Notes under the pieces: generated by a model | Databases searched by the model: none | What the model was told of the DNA's origin: nothing | The model's input: only the letters and a program-made list of their open reading frames with translations | Origin: Trichoderma breve | Taxonomy: Eukaryota; Ascomycota; Sordariomycetes; Hypocreales; Hypocreaceae | Assembly: GCF_028502605.1 (NCBI RefSeq) | Contig: NC_079235.1 | Coordinates: 4,340,001 to 4,404,000, forward strand | Reading direction: 5' to 3' | Length of the DNA stretch: 64,000 nt | Program-made: the position numbers and the translations under genes | In this document: in pieces, positions 45,706 through 55,420 of the stretch | How positions within the stretch are numbered: position 1 is the stretch's first letter | Layout: each line of letters begins with the position of its first letter

Positions 45706-48700
45706 GTGCTTTTGTCATCCGCCGCCAGCATCTGCTGCAGCTCTCACCATCAGCACCGCTGTCTTTATGACGGCTGCACCTCGTTCCTAATGTCAAGGGG
45801 CGATGATTTCCCCCGCTACACTTACATGATGGACTTCAACCCCATGGACGAAGACACGCCGCTCAGGGACTACTGGCAGACAACCGACGACCTGGACAAC
45901 GAAGACGCCGCCACGATTGCGAGCCTGGCCACGCAGGTGCTGCAGTCCAAGTCGGGCTACGAGTATGGAGACGGCATGGGCATGAGCATGGGCGTGGGCG
46001 TGGGCATGGAGGTGAATGAACCCGGCGTGGTGGCAGACTACATGTACAGTGAGAGCCGATCGTCGCCTCAGTCTCAGTACTCAACCACTCTCCCGACGGA
46101 GCCAGCAGAATCATTTCGAGGCCTGATGGATGACCATGACCGCGGCGTTCAGATTTTGGAGGAAGGCGCCGCTTCGGAGTACGATTTTGAGCCAGAAGCC
46201 CGGGGGCACGAAGCAAGCCATGCGCATGGAATCGATGAACCGACTATGCTCTCTCGAGAGCAGGATGCGCCTGAAACTTTCCGTTCCACACACCGCGGCG
46301 TAGCTGCAGAAGTGGATGTCACTAATCAAAGCTCATACTCTCATGAGATTGAGATGAGTGCGGCCATGACGGCTAGCCGCGTGGTGAACGGAGTACTGCG
46401 TCGCTCATACGCAGGGACGCCGACTGAAGAGGTCGTGAACCTGCAAGCGCTTCAATCACATGCACCTCAGCTCACGCCACCCATATCAGAGTCCCGTTCT
46501 GTTAGTGTAGAAACGCCTGATTACGTAGAGCAAGAGAAAGAGCCAACGACGAAGACGGAAGATCAGCATGTTTATGACGAGCCTGAAGACGCCGTGATGA
46601 CGAAAGATGACGAAGGAGAGGCTTGGGAGGAAGACGAAGGAGGAGAAAGGGAAGAAATTGAGGGAGACGAAACGGAAGATGTCGAAGGAGGCGAAAGGGA
46701 AGAGTTCGAAGGAGAAGAAAGGGAGGAAGACGAAGGAGAAGAAAGGGAGGAAGACGAAGGAGGAGAAAGAGTACAAAGCGAAGAAAGAGAAATGTCAGAA
46801 GATGAAACAGACAGGAAAGAAGATGAATTGGGAGAAACGGAAGGAGACAAGGGTGGAGAAACAGAAAAAGATGAGATGGATGAGGAGGAACCTACACCGG
46901 ATACTGGAGCGCAGCAGCAGCTCATAACGGAATCCAATGAACGACCAGCGGCAGACGACGACGAGGAATTGCCGCCACTTCAGCAAACACCGAGAAAACG
47001 AGGGCGCCCGCGGAGGAGTGATGCGGTGGAAGCGCCACCAGCTCTAACATCAGAGCAGCCTACAGTTGTTCAAATAGCTGTATACGAAAAAGATACCCAT
47101 GCCGAAAATGAAGAGGTGGAATCAGCTGTCACTGACGGCGCTGATCTCAACATAGCTGAGGAAGTGCCGAGCGGGAGAAGACGTGGAAGGCCACGCAGAA
47201 GCGAGATTTCAGAGCCGGCGACAGCGGCAGCACCAACGCCGGCAAAGCGAGGACCTGGACGACCGCCGAAAGCGATAGATGTCGAGCCGACTCTTGAAGC
47301 GGCACCTGCTGCCAGAAGACGAAGGCGATCTCGGAAGAGCAGCATGGTAAATGCAATACAGTTGGCCGCAATCGCCCACGCATTGTCTGCCGCCGAAGCA
47401 CCAACCGCAACAACACCCCGTAAAAGCGGTATGGTGGACGCTGCTACGCAAACCTCTCCCGGCCCAACTCAGCCACCTGTCGCTGAAATAGCACGAAGCG
47501 AAGTACCGTCGGGCAGAAGAGGGAGGCCCCGAAAGAGCGATGTTTTGAATACAGCACAATCTTCTACCACAGCAGACCAAGAGGTAGCAACTCTAGGAAC
47601 CTCTGCTAAAGCAGCTCCAACACGAACCTCGAGCAAAAGGGGGCGACCCCGGAAGAGTGACATGACAGACGCAACACAGGCTTCCACCGAAGAACTCGAA
47701 CAAACCACAGTTGAGGTAGCAGAAACTGGAGCCCCTTCGGGCAAGAGAGGGCGACCCCGAAAGAGCGATGCCGCTGCCAATGAGGTTCAGGAAGCAGTCG
47801 TCTCTGTACCAAGATCTTCAAGCAGAAGAGGACGGCCGCGGAAAAGTGATACAATGGGCGCGGCACAGGTTTCCACCGAGGAACTTGAGCCAGAAGAAGT
47901 TGAAGCGTCGACAATTGCTGCATCAGCTCCGAGCAAAAGAGGACGGCCTCGGAAAAGTGATGCGATGAGCGCAGCACAGGCTTCCACCGAGGAAGTTGAG
48001 CCACTCGTAGTTGAAGCATCAATAACTGCGACAACAGCTCCGAGTAAAAGAGGGCGGCCTCCGAAAAGTGCTGCTATCATCACAACGCATACCCCGATTG
48101 AGGAACTTCAAATGTCTTCAGTTGAGACGCCGGTAACTACAACACCAGCTCCAAGCAAAAGAGGAAGGCCTAGGAAGAGTGACGTGATGGAAGCCACTCC
48201 CGCGGAAGTGCCCACCCACGAAGCTCCGCTGGCTGTGGATGAAGCACCAATCACCGCAACTCCAGCTTCAGGAGGGCTACCATCACAAGCAAGCGTCAAA
48301 ACCTTGACGACTACACCCGCTAGACGTGGAAGACTTCCCAAAGGTGTTGTGCCATTACTGCCAACAGAAATTGAGACTTTGCAGACCGAAGATGATATAT
48401 GGGCAGTCGACTCGCCCCCTTCGCAATCTATTGGCCGGCGAGGTCGACCTCTTCGACAAGTTGATACGTTGGAAGAACGAGATGGCTCTCCATCTCCACT
48501 GCCTAAGAAGAGACGGGGCAGAGGTAGGCCGCCCAAGAGCGAATCCTTATTACCTGCAGATTTGCCTAGTGCAACTGTAGAGCCTGGCGTTGGCACGGGT
48601 GCTCAGCAGGCTGAGCCCCAGGAGCCATCAACACCTATGGACGATGTCTCAAAAGATTTGGATGTGGGCGAGACAGCCTCTACACCGGCACAGGAGGATA

Positions 48701-49269
48701 TGGAGACAACGCCCGTAAGAAAACGGGGCGGGCGGAAAGTAGCGACCGTAGACAAGCCTCTGTCTGTGACGGATATGCTTGTTACAGCCTCGGAGAACAA
48801 GCGTGGCAGGCCGCCAAGGGCAATTGCGAACATCGACTCAGCGGAAGAGCAAGGACGACCTGATCAATCGGAAGTTCAGGAAGAAGAAGAAGAACCAGCT
48901 GCCAAAAGAAGACGCACGAGTAATGACGTGACGATGGAAGACGCTGTTGACGAAGAGGAAACTCAAGGGAATGCTCAGGAGGATGAATTGCCTAAGGTGG
49001 GAGACCTTGGAGACGCAGTAGCAGCAAATGGCACCAGACGCAAGCGGTCGTCTGTGACTTGGGCTCAGCCGCTTACTTCAAGCTTGACATCTCCTCAGAC
49101 TGGCAGGCGCCCCCGCCTTTCAGGAGAGATGCTAGGAGAGAGCACAAAGACGAAACAGGTCGAGCAGCCCACCGCGGCACCACCAATGCCAAAGACTCTT
49201 TACGATATGATATCCGATGGAAGGAGGATGGGACGGCAGAAGACATACGGTAAACGCTCTAAGAAATGA
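45706..49269 (+). CDS. Large multi-AT-hook nuclear protein
   Basis: This single-exon ORF encodes 1187 residues. The start is open: Met29 (45790, MSRGDDFP) or Met42 (45829, MDFNPMDEDTPLRDY) look more natural than the Cys/Ser-rich first 28. An acidic, Glu/Gly-rich tract follows at about 300-395. Between about 429 and 1035 there are 13 Gly-Arg-Pro cores, mostly (K/R)RGRPRKSD, plus degenerate ones; this is the AT-hook, which enters the minor groove of AT-rich DNA. The Ser-Asp after each hook repeats regularly, and neighbouring hooks are joined by Ala/Thr/Glu-rich linkers. No SET, bromo or other domain is seen. The C-terminus is basic with a conserved-looking KTLYDMISDGRRMGRQKTYG. It probably acts as a chromatin architectural factor in the nucleus. 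I cannot assign an orthologue. Confidence 0.88.
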   Translation: MLLSSAASICCSSHHQHRCLYDGCTSFLMSRGDDFPRYTYMMDFNPMDEDTPLRDYWQTTDDLDNEDAATIASLATQVLQSKSGYEYGDGMGMSMGVGVGMEVNEPGVVADYMYSESRSSPQSQYSTTLPTEPAESFRGLMDDHDRGVQILEEGAASEYDFEPEARGHEASHAHGIDEPTMLSREQDAPETFRSTHRGVAAEVDVTNQSSYSHEIEMSAAMTASRVVNGVLRRSYAGTPTEEVVNLQALQSHAPQLTPPISESRSVSVETPDYVEQEKEPTTKTEDQHVYDEPEDAVMTKDDEGEAWEEDEGGEREEIEGDETEDVEGGEREEFEGEEREEDEGEEREEDEGGERVQSEEREMSEDETDRKEDELGETEGDKGGETEKDEMDEEEPTPDTGAQQQLITESNERPAADDDEELPPLQQTPRKRGRPRRSDAVEAPPALTSEQPTVVQIAVYEKDTHAENEEVESAVTDGADLNIAEEVPSGRRRGRPRRSEISEPATAAAPTPAKRGPGRPPKAIDVEPTLEAAPAARRRRRSRKSSMVNAIQLAAIAHALSAAEAPTATTPRKSGMVDAATQTSPGPTQPPVAEIARSEVPSGRRGRPRKSDVLNTAQSSTTADQEVATLGTSAKAAPTRTSSKRGRPRKSDMTDATQASTEELEQTTVEVAETGAPSGKRGRPRKSDAAANEVQEAVVSVPRSSSRRGRPRKSDTMGAAQVSTEELEPEEVEASTIAASAPSKRGRPRKSDAMSAAQASTEEVEPLVVEASITATTAPSKRGRPPKSAAIITTHTPIEELQMSSVETPVTTTPAPSKRGRPRKSDVMEATPAEVPTHEAPLAVDEAPITATPASGGLPSQASVKTLTTTPARRGRLPKGVVPLLPTEIETLQTEDDIWAVDSPPSQSIGRRGRPLRQVDTLEERDGSPSPLPKKRRGRGRPPKSESLLPADLPSATVEPGVGTGAQQAEPQEPSTPMDDVSKDLDVGETASTPAQEDMETTPVRKRGGRKVATVDKPLSVTDMLVTASENKRGRPPRAIANIDSAEEQGRPDQSEVQEEEEEPAAKRRRTSNDVTMEDAVDEEETQGNAQEDELPKVGDLGDAVAANGTRRKRSSVTWAQPLTSSLTSPQTGRRPRLSGEMLGESTKTKQVEQPTAAPPMPKTLYDMISDGRRMGRQKTYGKRSKK
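46606..46890 (+). repeat. Purine-rich coding tract encoding Glu/Gly/Arg repeats
   Basis: About 285 bases are overwhelmingly A and G on the plus strand, made of imperfect units like gaaggagaaagggaggaagac. They encode repeated EREEDEGGE-type segments. The opposite strand reads as Ser/Pro/Phe-rich false ORFs. Confidence 0.8.
47821..48153 (+). repeat. Three tandem 111-bp units in the AT-hook gene
   Basis: Units begin at 47821, 47932 and 48043, each exactly 111 bases (37 codons). Each is an AT-hook (RRGRPRKSD type) plus a 28-residue linker with STEE(L/V)EP and APS ends. A fourth hook starts at 48154. The preceding units are 108 bases (47632) and 81 bases (47740), so the array has length variants. 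Confidence 0.88.
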
Positions 49270-49802
49270 CCTGGATACTTGGGTATGTTTGGATGCTTGA
49301 ACAGGGATGGGTGTGGCATGCGGGATGTGAATGAAATACCCTCAATTGCTAGTCACTAGGGTTAAAATGTACTATTTGCTATAGCTGCGGCGCAAACGGG
49401 TTTCTTTTTCAGGGAGCGGCTATCATGGCTTTGCCTGATGTCAATGGTGATGACATTATACATAGACGGGGGAAAACAACGAAAAGATTAGGGGTTTCAT
49501 TACCAGATTCATTTTATGCCGTCATTCATTCCGTGTCTCTGGTGAGCTAACCACATTGTTCTCACGTTGGAACTACTCCATTCATTCATCACATCTAGCG
49601 ACATCACCAATAGGAAGAGGTGAACCTCATTATTCGACTCATTCTGTCTCATATTCATTACTATATCCGCTCTGTCCGATCAACTTATATACGGGTATAT
49701 TCTCCCGTTATTTGCAGTTGCTGCCCATCACTGCCTACCTATGGAAGCACAGATTTCGTTACTTCATCCATCCTGTCTCATCAACTCATATATATAACTT
49801 CA
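49270..49802. other. Convergent 3' intergenic region
   Basis: Between the AT-hook and methyltransferase stops. It contains no supported ORF; overlapping short plus-strand readings are Tyr/Ser/His-rich and look random. Confidence 0.5.
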
Positions 49803-50624
49803 TCACTTGCGGCATATAATCTCTCCGTGCAGAACCGAAAACCACGCCTCCTCCTCCTTGCCCCATCGCTTCCACGCCTCAGCCGCCTTGTCCAGCCTCT
49901 CCTTGGTGCCCGTCCCATTTTCAATCGCCGTCTTCGCAAACGACGAGGCCACCGTCCTCTCTGCCCACAGTCCGCTCCACCAGGCAATCTCCGTCTCTGT
50001 GCTGTAGCACCAGGTGCTTGAGCCGTTGGTGATGGCCTCAGGCGAGAAGCCCGCCTGCTTGGCCCAGGTATGCAGGCGGCGGCCGGCATTGGGCTCGCCG
50101 CCGTTGGATCGCGCGTTGGCTGAGTAGAATGCCAGCCAGTCGTCCATGCCGTCGACTTCGGGGTACCAGATGAAGCCTCCAAAGTCGGATTCTCTGGCAG
50201 CGACGATGCCGCCCGTCTTGGCCACTCGGCGCATCTCCCGCAGAATGCCCACTGGATCCTTGACGTGTTGAAGCACCTGGTGGCAGAGAACGACGTCAAA
50301 CGTGTCGTCCGCATATGTGAGAGCATTAGCATCGCCCTCGACGAAATCCACGTTTGTTACGCCCTTCTCCTTGGCGAGATCGCGAGCTTGCACTAGCACT
50401 CCGGCGGCATTCTCCAGCCCCGTGATGTGGCCCTGCGGCACATGGTTGGCAGCCAGATCAACAGTGATTGTTCCAGGGCCACAGCCGACGTCGAGAATCT
50501 TCATGTCAGGCTTAAGATAAGGCAGAATGTAGGCTGCCGAGTTGGCCGCAGTGCGCCAAGTGTGAGAACGGAGAACAGAGGCATGGTGGCCATGCGTGTA
50601 AGTGGCGCCTTCAGTCTTGGACAT
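49803..50624 (-). CDS. Class I SAM-dependent methyltransferase (UbiE/COQ5-like)
   Basis: This single-exon gene encodes 273 residues from MSKTEGATYTHGHHASVLRS. A longer in-frame start at 50717 is less likely because a TATAAA-like element lies between it and 50624. Motif I is clear, ILDVGCGPGTITVDLA, followed by the acidic GLENAAGVLVQA, GDANALTYADDTFDVVLCHQ (motif II/post-II) and LREMRRVAKTGGIVAARE (motif III). The last 100 residues, rich in Trp (WYPEVDGMDDW, WWSGLWAERT), form the substrate-facing half. The family methylates small molecules, including quinones and sterols; many fungal members act in secondary metabolism. No targeting signal is seen, so it is probably cytosolic. The acceptor substrate is unknown. 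It is convergent with the AT-hook gene and on the same strand as the AAA+ gene upstream. Confidence 0.9.
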   Translation of the reverse strand: MSKTEGATYTHGHHASVLRSHTWRTAANSAAYILPYLKPDMKILDVGCGPGTITVDLAANHVPQGHITGLENAAGVLVQARDLAKEKGVTNVDFVEGDANALTYADDTFDVVLCHQVLQHVKDPVGILREMRRVAKTGGIVAARESDFGGFIWYPEVDGMDDWLAFYSANARSNGGEPNAGRRLHTWAKQAGFSPEAITNGSSTWCYSTETEIAWWSGLWAERTVASSFAKTAIENGTGTKERLDKAAEAWKRWGKEEEAWFSVLHGEIICRK

Positions 50625-50661
50625 AGTGGTGGCTTTGCAGTGTACGAAGCGTACAGGTATG

Positions 50662-50667
50662 TTTATA
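50662..50667 (-). promoter_or_regulatory. TATA-like element before the methyltransferase gene
   Basis: TATAAA on the minus strand lies about 38-43 bases before the preferred ATG at 50624, which implies a very short leader. It argues against the upstream in-frame ATG at 50717. Confidence 0.4.
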
Positions 50668-51293
50668 AAGCGACGGATGGGAGACAAACGGATGGGGAGA
50701 TAAAGACAGGATAACATGCGATGATGCTATAGATCTAGGCTAAGGCAGATGGTGCTGACCAAGATGAGATATACTTTTTTGGCCGCTTGGGATTTTGGAG
50801 ATTCGGGGCTCTTACATGCTGCTCTTTCAGCCTCACGGTACGAAGTACTTATAACTTTGGGGGGAGGCCGATATCGGAGAGGCGACGCCCTCAGTTGAAC
50901 ATGTTGAACATCAATTCAGTTGAATATCTTTCTTTCATTACACCGAAGCGGATTCCAGCATTTTCCAATTTTGGCAATGAATCGGCATTTACTTCTGCAT
51001 GTGGGATGGTTGGGCAGCAGAGAGGGGATTGAGTACGCCAGTTGGTGTTAAGGGGAGTGAAAGTGGTGGAGATTTGATCTTATGCTGCAACAACTAACAA
51101 CAATTTCCAAAGAGGAAGTGAGAGAAAAGATAAAAATCAATGCTACAGATATGTATGAAGAAAAAATACTACAATACTTAAAAACAAAGACTCTCACAAG
51201 ACACAAGTCCGCTTTGTTGCTCCCTTAGAAAACCAATAACAAGTTCCGTGTAACCCGAAAAACCTGATATCCCCTGATGGCCAATATCCCATT
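50668..51293. other. Intergenic, methyltransferase promoter and AAA+ gene 3' end
   Basis: No supported ORF. The segment 51100-51290 is A-rich and suits the 3' untranslated region of the AAA+ gene; the rest is presumably the methyltransferase promoter. Confidence 0.4.
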
Positions 51294-53645
51294 TTACTCG
51301 TACAAGTCCTTATCAATGTCACCATCCTTGGTCGCATGCGGGCTCGTCACTTTAATTCCGCTCTCCAACCTCTCCAGCGTCATCAAATAGCCCTTGTGGT
51401 CGCACCAGCTCTTCACCATGCGGACTGCGTTCTTGATCTCGCGACCGTTCAGCTGCCACAATGATAGTTGGCGAAGCTCAGCATCTCCAAGAGGTGCCTT
51501 TGCTTCTATGATATCTACTGCGTCTTCATCTTCGTTGGAGGGTAGCTCAACTCCCTTTTGCTCCGGCAGTCGTTGTAGGAACTTTCGCCAGACAGTCTCG
51601 CGCGCCTCCCTGTTTAGTGATTGGAAGAGGAGATGCAAGCTGACTCTGCTGCGGAAAGCTGCATCTATTGTGTGGTACAGATTTGTCGTGAGGAAGATGA
51701 TGCCGCGGAAATATTCCAGCTCTCGGAGGAAGATGCTGACCAACTCGTTGCGATGGATGTCGTTGGGGTTTCGCTCGGCCATGAAGACGTCGGCCTCATC
51801 TAGTAGGATCACGGCATTCCATTCCGTCGCCATTTCGAAGACACGCTTGATGTTGGCGCCGAGAGATGCTGCGTTGATGCCGAGATCTTCGGCTTGGAGA
51901 TAGAAGAGTGGTCGGTGGGTGCGATCGGCGACGGCTTCTGCTGTGAGCGTCTTGCCGGTGCCGGGAGGACCTGAGAGGAGAATGATGAGGCCTTGACCTT
52001 TGCCGACGATGACATCTTCCATTGGCGCTGGAGTGGCAGAGGCTGATGTTGTGGAAGCTGAGGATGAGGCTGTTGGTGCTGCTGAGGCGACGCGGTGAGG
52101 ATTGTGGTTTTGAACAAAGGAGAGAACGAGGTCCTTTTGCTGATCATCATAGACAAGATGGGAGTAGGCCGTGTCGTTCCACACCATGGGCTCGACATCT
52201 TCAATGTAAAATTCCACTACAAGTTATGATGTTAGTGTTGGCTCGATCATTATCAGGTAGGGGGTCAACAGAGACTTACTCCATATCTTGTTCTTCAAGG
52301 CGTATCCGCCCAGCATCCCAGAAATAAAGCAAAGATCCTCTTCTCGCGACTCCATGTGCTGCTTGTTCTGCAAAAAGTCCCTTTCTCCCAGTCGGCGCAC
52401 TGCAGTCCGCTTAGCCGAAGTCTCATTTAGAGAATCCGAGTCTGAATCCGAGCTCGAGCTAGAGTCCGAGTCCGAGTCAAAGAGACGCCAGCCCACTGTC
52501 GACTCGTCGTCTTTCTTGTCGTTTTCTCGCTTTCCTTTGGCCAAGTGATACTTGTTGTAGCCAACGGCGTCGAGGAGAATGCGGCCTTCGACATTGTGCT
52601 TCTCGATGCACTCTTTCCCGGTGTCGTGGAGAGCAATTCCGTTGTACAGGCGATATTGAAGGCCCTGAAGATCGAGGACTTTACGGCCACGGACTGTCAG
52701 GCGTTGCTTGACGCCTTCTGGATCTTGGTGAAACTCGAGCGGGTAATGTCCCAGCTCGAGAATGGGCTTGTTTCCCTCAAACTCTTCGATCAGGAGCAGG
52801 TGGTCCTGCCAGACGAATTTTTCGCCGTTGAATCTGAGAACCTTGGTCTTGATATGTAACGCATTGCCAGAGTTCTTGTTTACGTAGACTGTGCTGTCGA
52901 CCTTGGCAAAGAATTCTGCGTTAATGCCAAAGCTGTACACGGTTGAACCTCTTGGGAAAAGCGTCCAGGCTGTCCTGAAGTCAACCAAGCGACTAGTCTG
53001 GATGTTTCGTCGCTTGACAATCATTTCGCGGAACATGTCATCCAAGACTTGGATGAATAGCTTCACGTAAGCCTTTAATGGATCAGATGATTCCGTCTTC
53101 TTGTACAGCTCCCTGATGTCGTCCTGACAGAACCAAAGGCTGCGGAAGGGCTCTTCAAAAGTAGCGGCCTCGTTGACATCGAGATGAAGATTCTCCTTCT
53201 TCACAATTGGCGCCAACGCGGCCACCAGAGTAAGATTCTGGACTTCAATCTTGTGGTACTTGAGCGGGATTCGCCCCGAGATGCAAGGCTTGCGATGGTC
53301 TCTGGCCTTGTACACCTTGATTGCGACTCGGTCTTGGGCACGAGCTGCCGATTTGGACATTTGCTTGGGCGGATAATCCACCCATTCGTGAGGCGAGTAC
53401 GAATCTGAAGTGTTTTTGTCGTAGAGCGTTTTGATGATTGGGCTTGAGCCAAAGTTTGCGTCTTTGTCGCTGTTGGCTGCGGCGCCAGTCTTGGAATCAT
53501 CGCCCTCCAAGACGGCTGCGTCTTTGCCATCGCCGGCTTCTTTGGAGAAGGTTGCATCTTTGACGGGAAAGATTTTGCAGCGCCATTTCCAGGCAAAGTC
53601 GGAAATGGCTTCGCGGTCAATGTCTTTGATGTCGCGAAGGCGCAT
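51294..53645 (-). CDS. AAA+ ATPase with long N-terminal region (DUF7025-like)
   Basis: Two exons, 53645-52280 and 52216-51294, are split by a 63-base intron (GTAAGT donor, TTGTAG acceptor). The join reads KIWMEFYIEDVEPMVWND and gives 762 residues. The ATPase core is complete: Walker A GPPGTGKT (538-545), Walker B ILLDEAD (592-598), sensor 1 FLTTN and an arginine pair in AFRSRVSLHL. About 500 residues precede it, with segments typical of the DUF7025 region seen in this fungal AAA+ group (KFVWQDHLLLIEEFEGNKPI, LPLEFHQDPEG-like). A Ser/Asp run (DSDSDSSSSSDSDSDS) and an Ala/Ser/Thr-rich linker just before the core are disordered. It is probably a remodelling ATPase; its substrate is unknown and there is no targeting signal. 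The same-strand neighbour downstream is the methyltransferase. Confidence 0.9.
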
Positions 53646-54400
53646 GGTGAGCAGTCTTGTTGAATGAATGGTCTTGGGATATGTATGTCCTCTTATGTGC
53701 TTGTGGCAAACGGGAAAAAGAGGATATTTATTCTTTCATTTATTAGGGCTTAAACATGCAGGCTATATAATTATTATGTCACCGTTGGACACAGCTTATC
53801 TGCATATGTATGTACATGTATGTATGCTGGGCTTAATGTTTCTGCCTTGAAAACGCCTTGCGGCTGCCTGCGAGGCTTCATCCAACCAGATCGCAGGATG
53901 TGCTCTGGCCGGTGACTCAACTGCCATCCCTGCGCATGGGCAAAAATTGGTAGCTGATCAATGCCTTGCGGGTTCTGATAGACTGCTGCACAATTGTTTA
54001 TATGTATGTTTGTTTGTGTATGTTCAATGTCACCTAGGACGTGAGATGCTGGATGGCTCATTCATTATGGTGATTGCCACTGAACTTGTAACAAATGAAG
54101 TTGTATTACATGTAACGATCTATTGTCTCACAATGAGGTCTATAAGAATGCATTCCCATCAGTAATCCATCACCAAATTCCCTAAACACCGGCAATGCAA
54201 ACCTAAAATGAATGAACCCAAAAACCCAAAGACACCAAAGTGGCCAAAGACAACACCAAAACACCAAAAATCCCGAAGACACCAAAAATCCCAAAGACAT
54301 CAATAACCCCCAAAACACCAAAGCCAAATGCACAAAAGACGCCCAAGATGCCAAATCAGTACAGAGTCGAATCAACTGCCACCAAGTTGTCGCCCTCTGT
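53646..54400. other. Intergenic, AAA+ promoter and Zn2Cys6 gene 3' region
   Basis: No supported gene. Short plus-strand readings at 54212 and 54240 arise from the A/C-rich repeat listed separately and encode Lys/Pro/Thr repeats. Confidence 0.45.
54214..54357 (+). repeat. A/C-rich imperfect tandem repeat
   Basis: Imperfect copies of ccaaagacaccaaaaatc-type units occur; the clearest pair is an 18-base unit (acaccaaaaatcccgaag then acaccaaaaatcccaaag). The strand bias is extreme, with few G or T. It lies just beyond the stop of the Zn2Cys6 gene and is probably within its 3' untranslated region, where it would be G/T-rich in the RNA. Confidence 0.75.
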
Positions 54401-55237
54401 TTACCACTGTTTCAGCTCGTCTGGCCTCTCTGGAACAACTCCACCATGAGCCTGAATATAGGCTTCGAGTGCCACCATGTGCCTGTGTAATACCTGCACT
54501 AGGTTGTCGGTATTGTGCGCATGCATTCGTGGCACTTCCCCACTGGCAGTGGAAGCCATGCATGTGCATCCAGAGGCAGCACAGTTTGAACATCCCTGAG
54601 GGTTGTCGTCGCACCTCAGTTTGTTTTTCCGGCACCGCGTGCAAGCCTTGCCGGACCGCTTATAACCTCGGGGTCCTGGGTTGTTCCTCTGCCTTGGCGC
54701 CTCGGCTGGAGGAGGTGTAGCGGTCTGTGTAGGAGGTGACGGACCGGTGGAAGAGGTGGAAGAGGTGGAAGAGGTGGAAGAGGTGGTGGCGGTGGAGGCG
54801 GCTCCCTGTGTCATGGGAGGAGTGGGAATACCGTTCCTTTGTTGGAACGTATCAGGGGCGGGCATAGGAGCAAGTATGGCATCCTGTCCCATGTAAGTAG
54901 GGAAGTTGACATTCATTCCCATAAAGTCAGGAGTAAACGCCTCCTGAGGCGTAACGTTGGGGCTGGGCTCTTGGCCCAAAGGGGCGTGGGTAGCCCATGG
55001 TCCTTCCTGGAACCCAGTAGAGTTGGGCCCTTCGTTGAAATTGAAGGGACGACCCAATGGCACTTCCTGGGCCATAATACCGGAGTTGATATCCTCCGTA
55101 AAAGTAAATTGGGATTCCAATGGTACCTCCTGGAGCCCCGTGGTAAAGTTGGACTCTCCGTCCAAATAAAAGTAATCAGGGTCTCCCGCTGACTGGAACA
55201 CGTAGTCGTCCATGTTAAAGTCTTGTCCGGGACCCAT
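54401..55237 (-). CDS. Zn2Cys6 binuclear cluster protein with C-terminal zinc domain
   Basis: This single-exon gene encodes 278 residues. The Gal4-type cluster is complete: CTRCRKNKLRCDDNPQGC then SNCAASGC, preceded by the basic RGYKRSGKA. Unusually it lies at about residues 201-226, in the last third; most family members carry it near the N-terminus. The first 130 residues are acidic and aromatic, with three loosely repeated modules around LQEVPLESQF, AQEVPLGRPF and FQEGPWATHA, and could serve as an activation region. A Thr/Ser tract (TTSSTSSTSSTSSTSSTG) and Pro-rich linker follow. The tail (LVQVLHRHMVALEAYIQAHG) is a short amphipathic helix that may pair subunits. No fungal-specific TF middle homology region is present. 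It is likely a nuclear regulator; targets unknown. Confidence 0.88.
   Translation of the reverse strand: MGPGQDFNMDDYVFQSAGDPDYFYLDGESNFTTGLQEVPLESQFTFTEDINSGIMAQEVPLGRPFNFNEGPNSTGFQEGPWATHAPLGQEPSPNVTPQEAFTPDFMGMNVNFPTYMGQDAILAPMPAPDTFQQRNGIPTPPMTQGAASTATTSSTSSTSSTSSTGPSPPTQTATPPPAEAPRQRNNPGPRGYKRSGKACTRCRKNKLRCDDNPQGCSNCAASGCTCMASTASGEVPRMHAHNTDNLVQVLHRHMVALEAYIQAHGGVVPERPDELKQW
54747..54785 (+). repeat. 9-base minisatellite inside the Zn2Cys6 gene
   Basis: About four perfect copies of GTGGAAGAG in frame encode repeated Ser-Thr-Ser on the minus strand. It is a site likely to vary in copy number between strains. Confidence 0.85.
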
Positions 55238-55380
55238 ATTGTCGTCGATGTTGTAATTGTTTATGGGTGGTGAATATGACTTGGTTATGGATTGGTACGT
55301 TGAAAGGGGCTGAAGGGGATTCTAATATATAGAATGACAACAGCAAGGTAATATCTCTCCTTAATAAAAGATTGATAAAG

Positions 55381-55420
55381 TATGTGTGTGTGTGTGTGTG
55401 TGAGAAAGAGAGAGAGAGAG
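55381..55420 (+). repeat. GT/GA compound microsatellite
   Basis: A run of about 10 GT dinucleotides is followed directly by an interrupted GA run. It lies 145-185 bases upstream of the Zn2Cys6 start, probably in its promoter or leader. Confidence 0.9.

Noticed and set aside
46486..48596. Several minus-strand ORFs of 90-160 codons within the AT-hook gene
   Set aside because: They are shadows of the repeated coding sequence on the plus strand.
54214..54357. A/C-rich tandem units considered as a CRISPR-like array
   Set aside because: Units are contiguous and imperfect without spacers; the host is a eukaryote.
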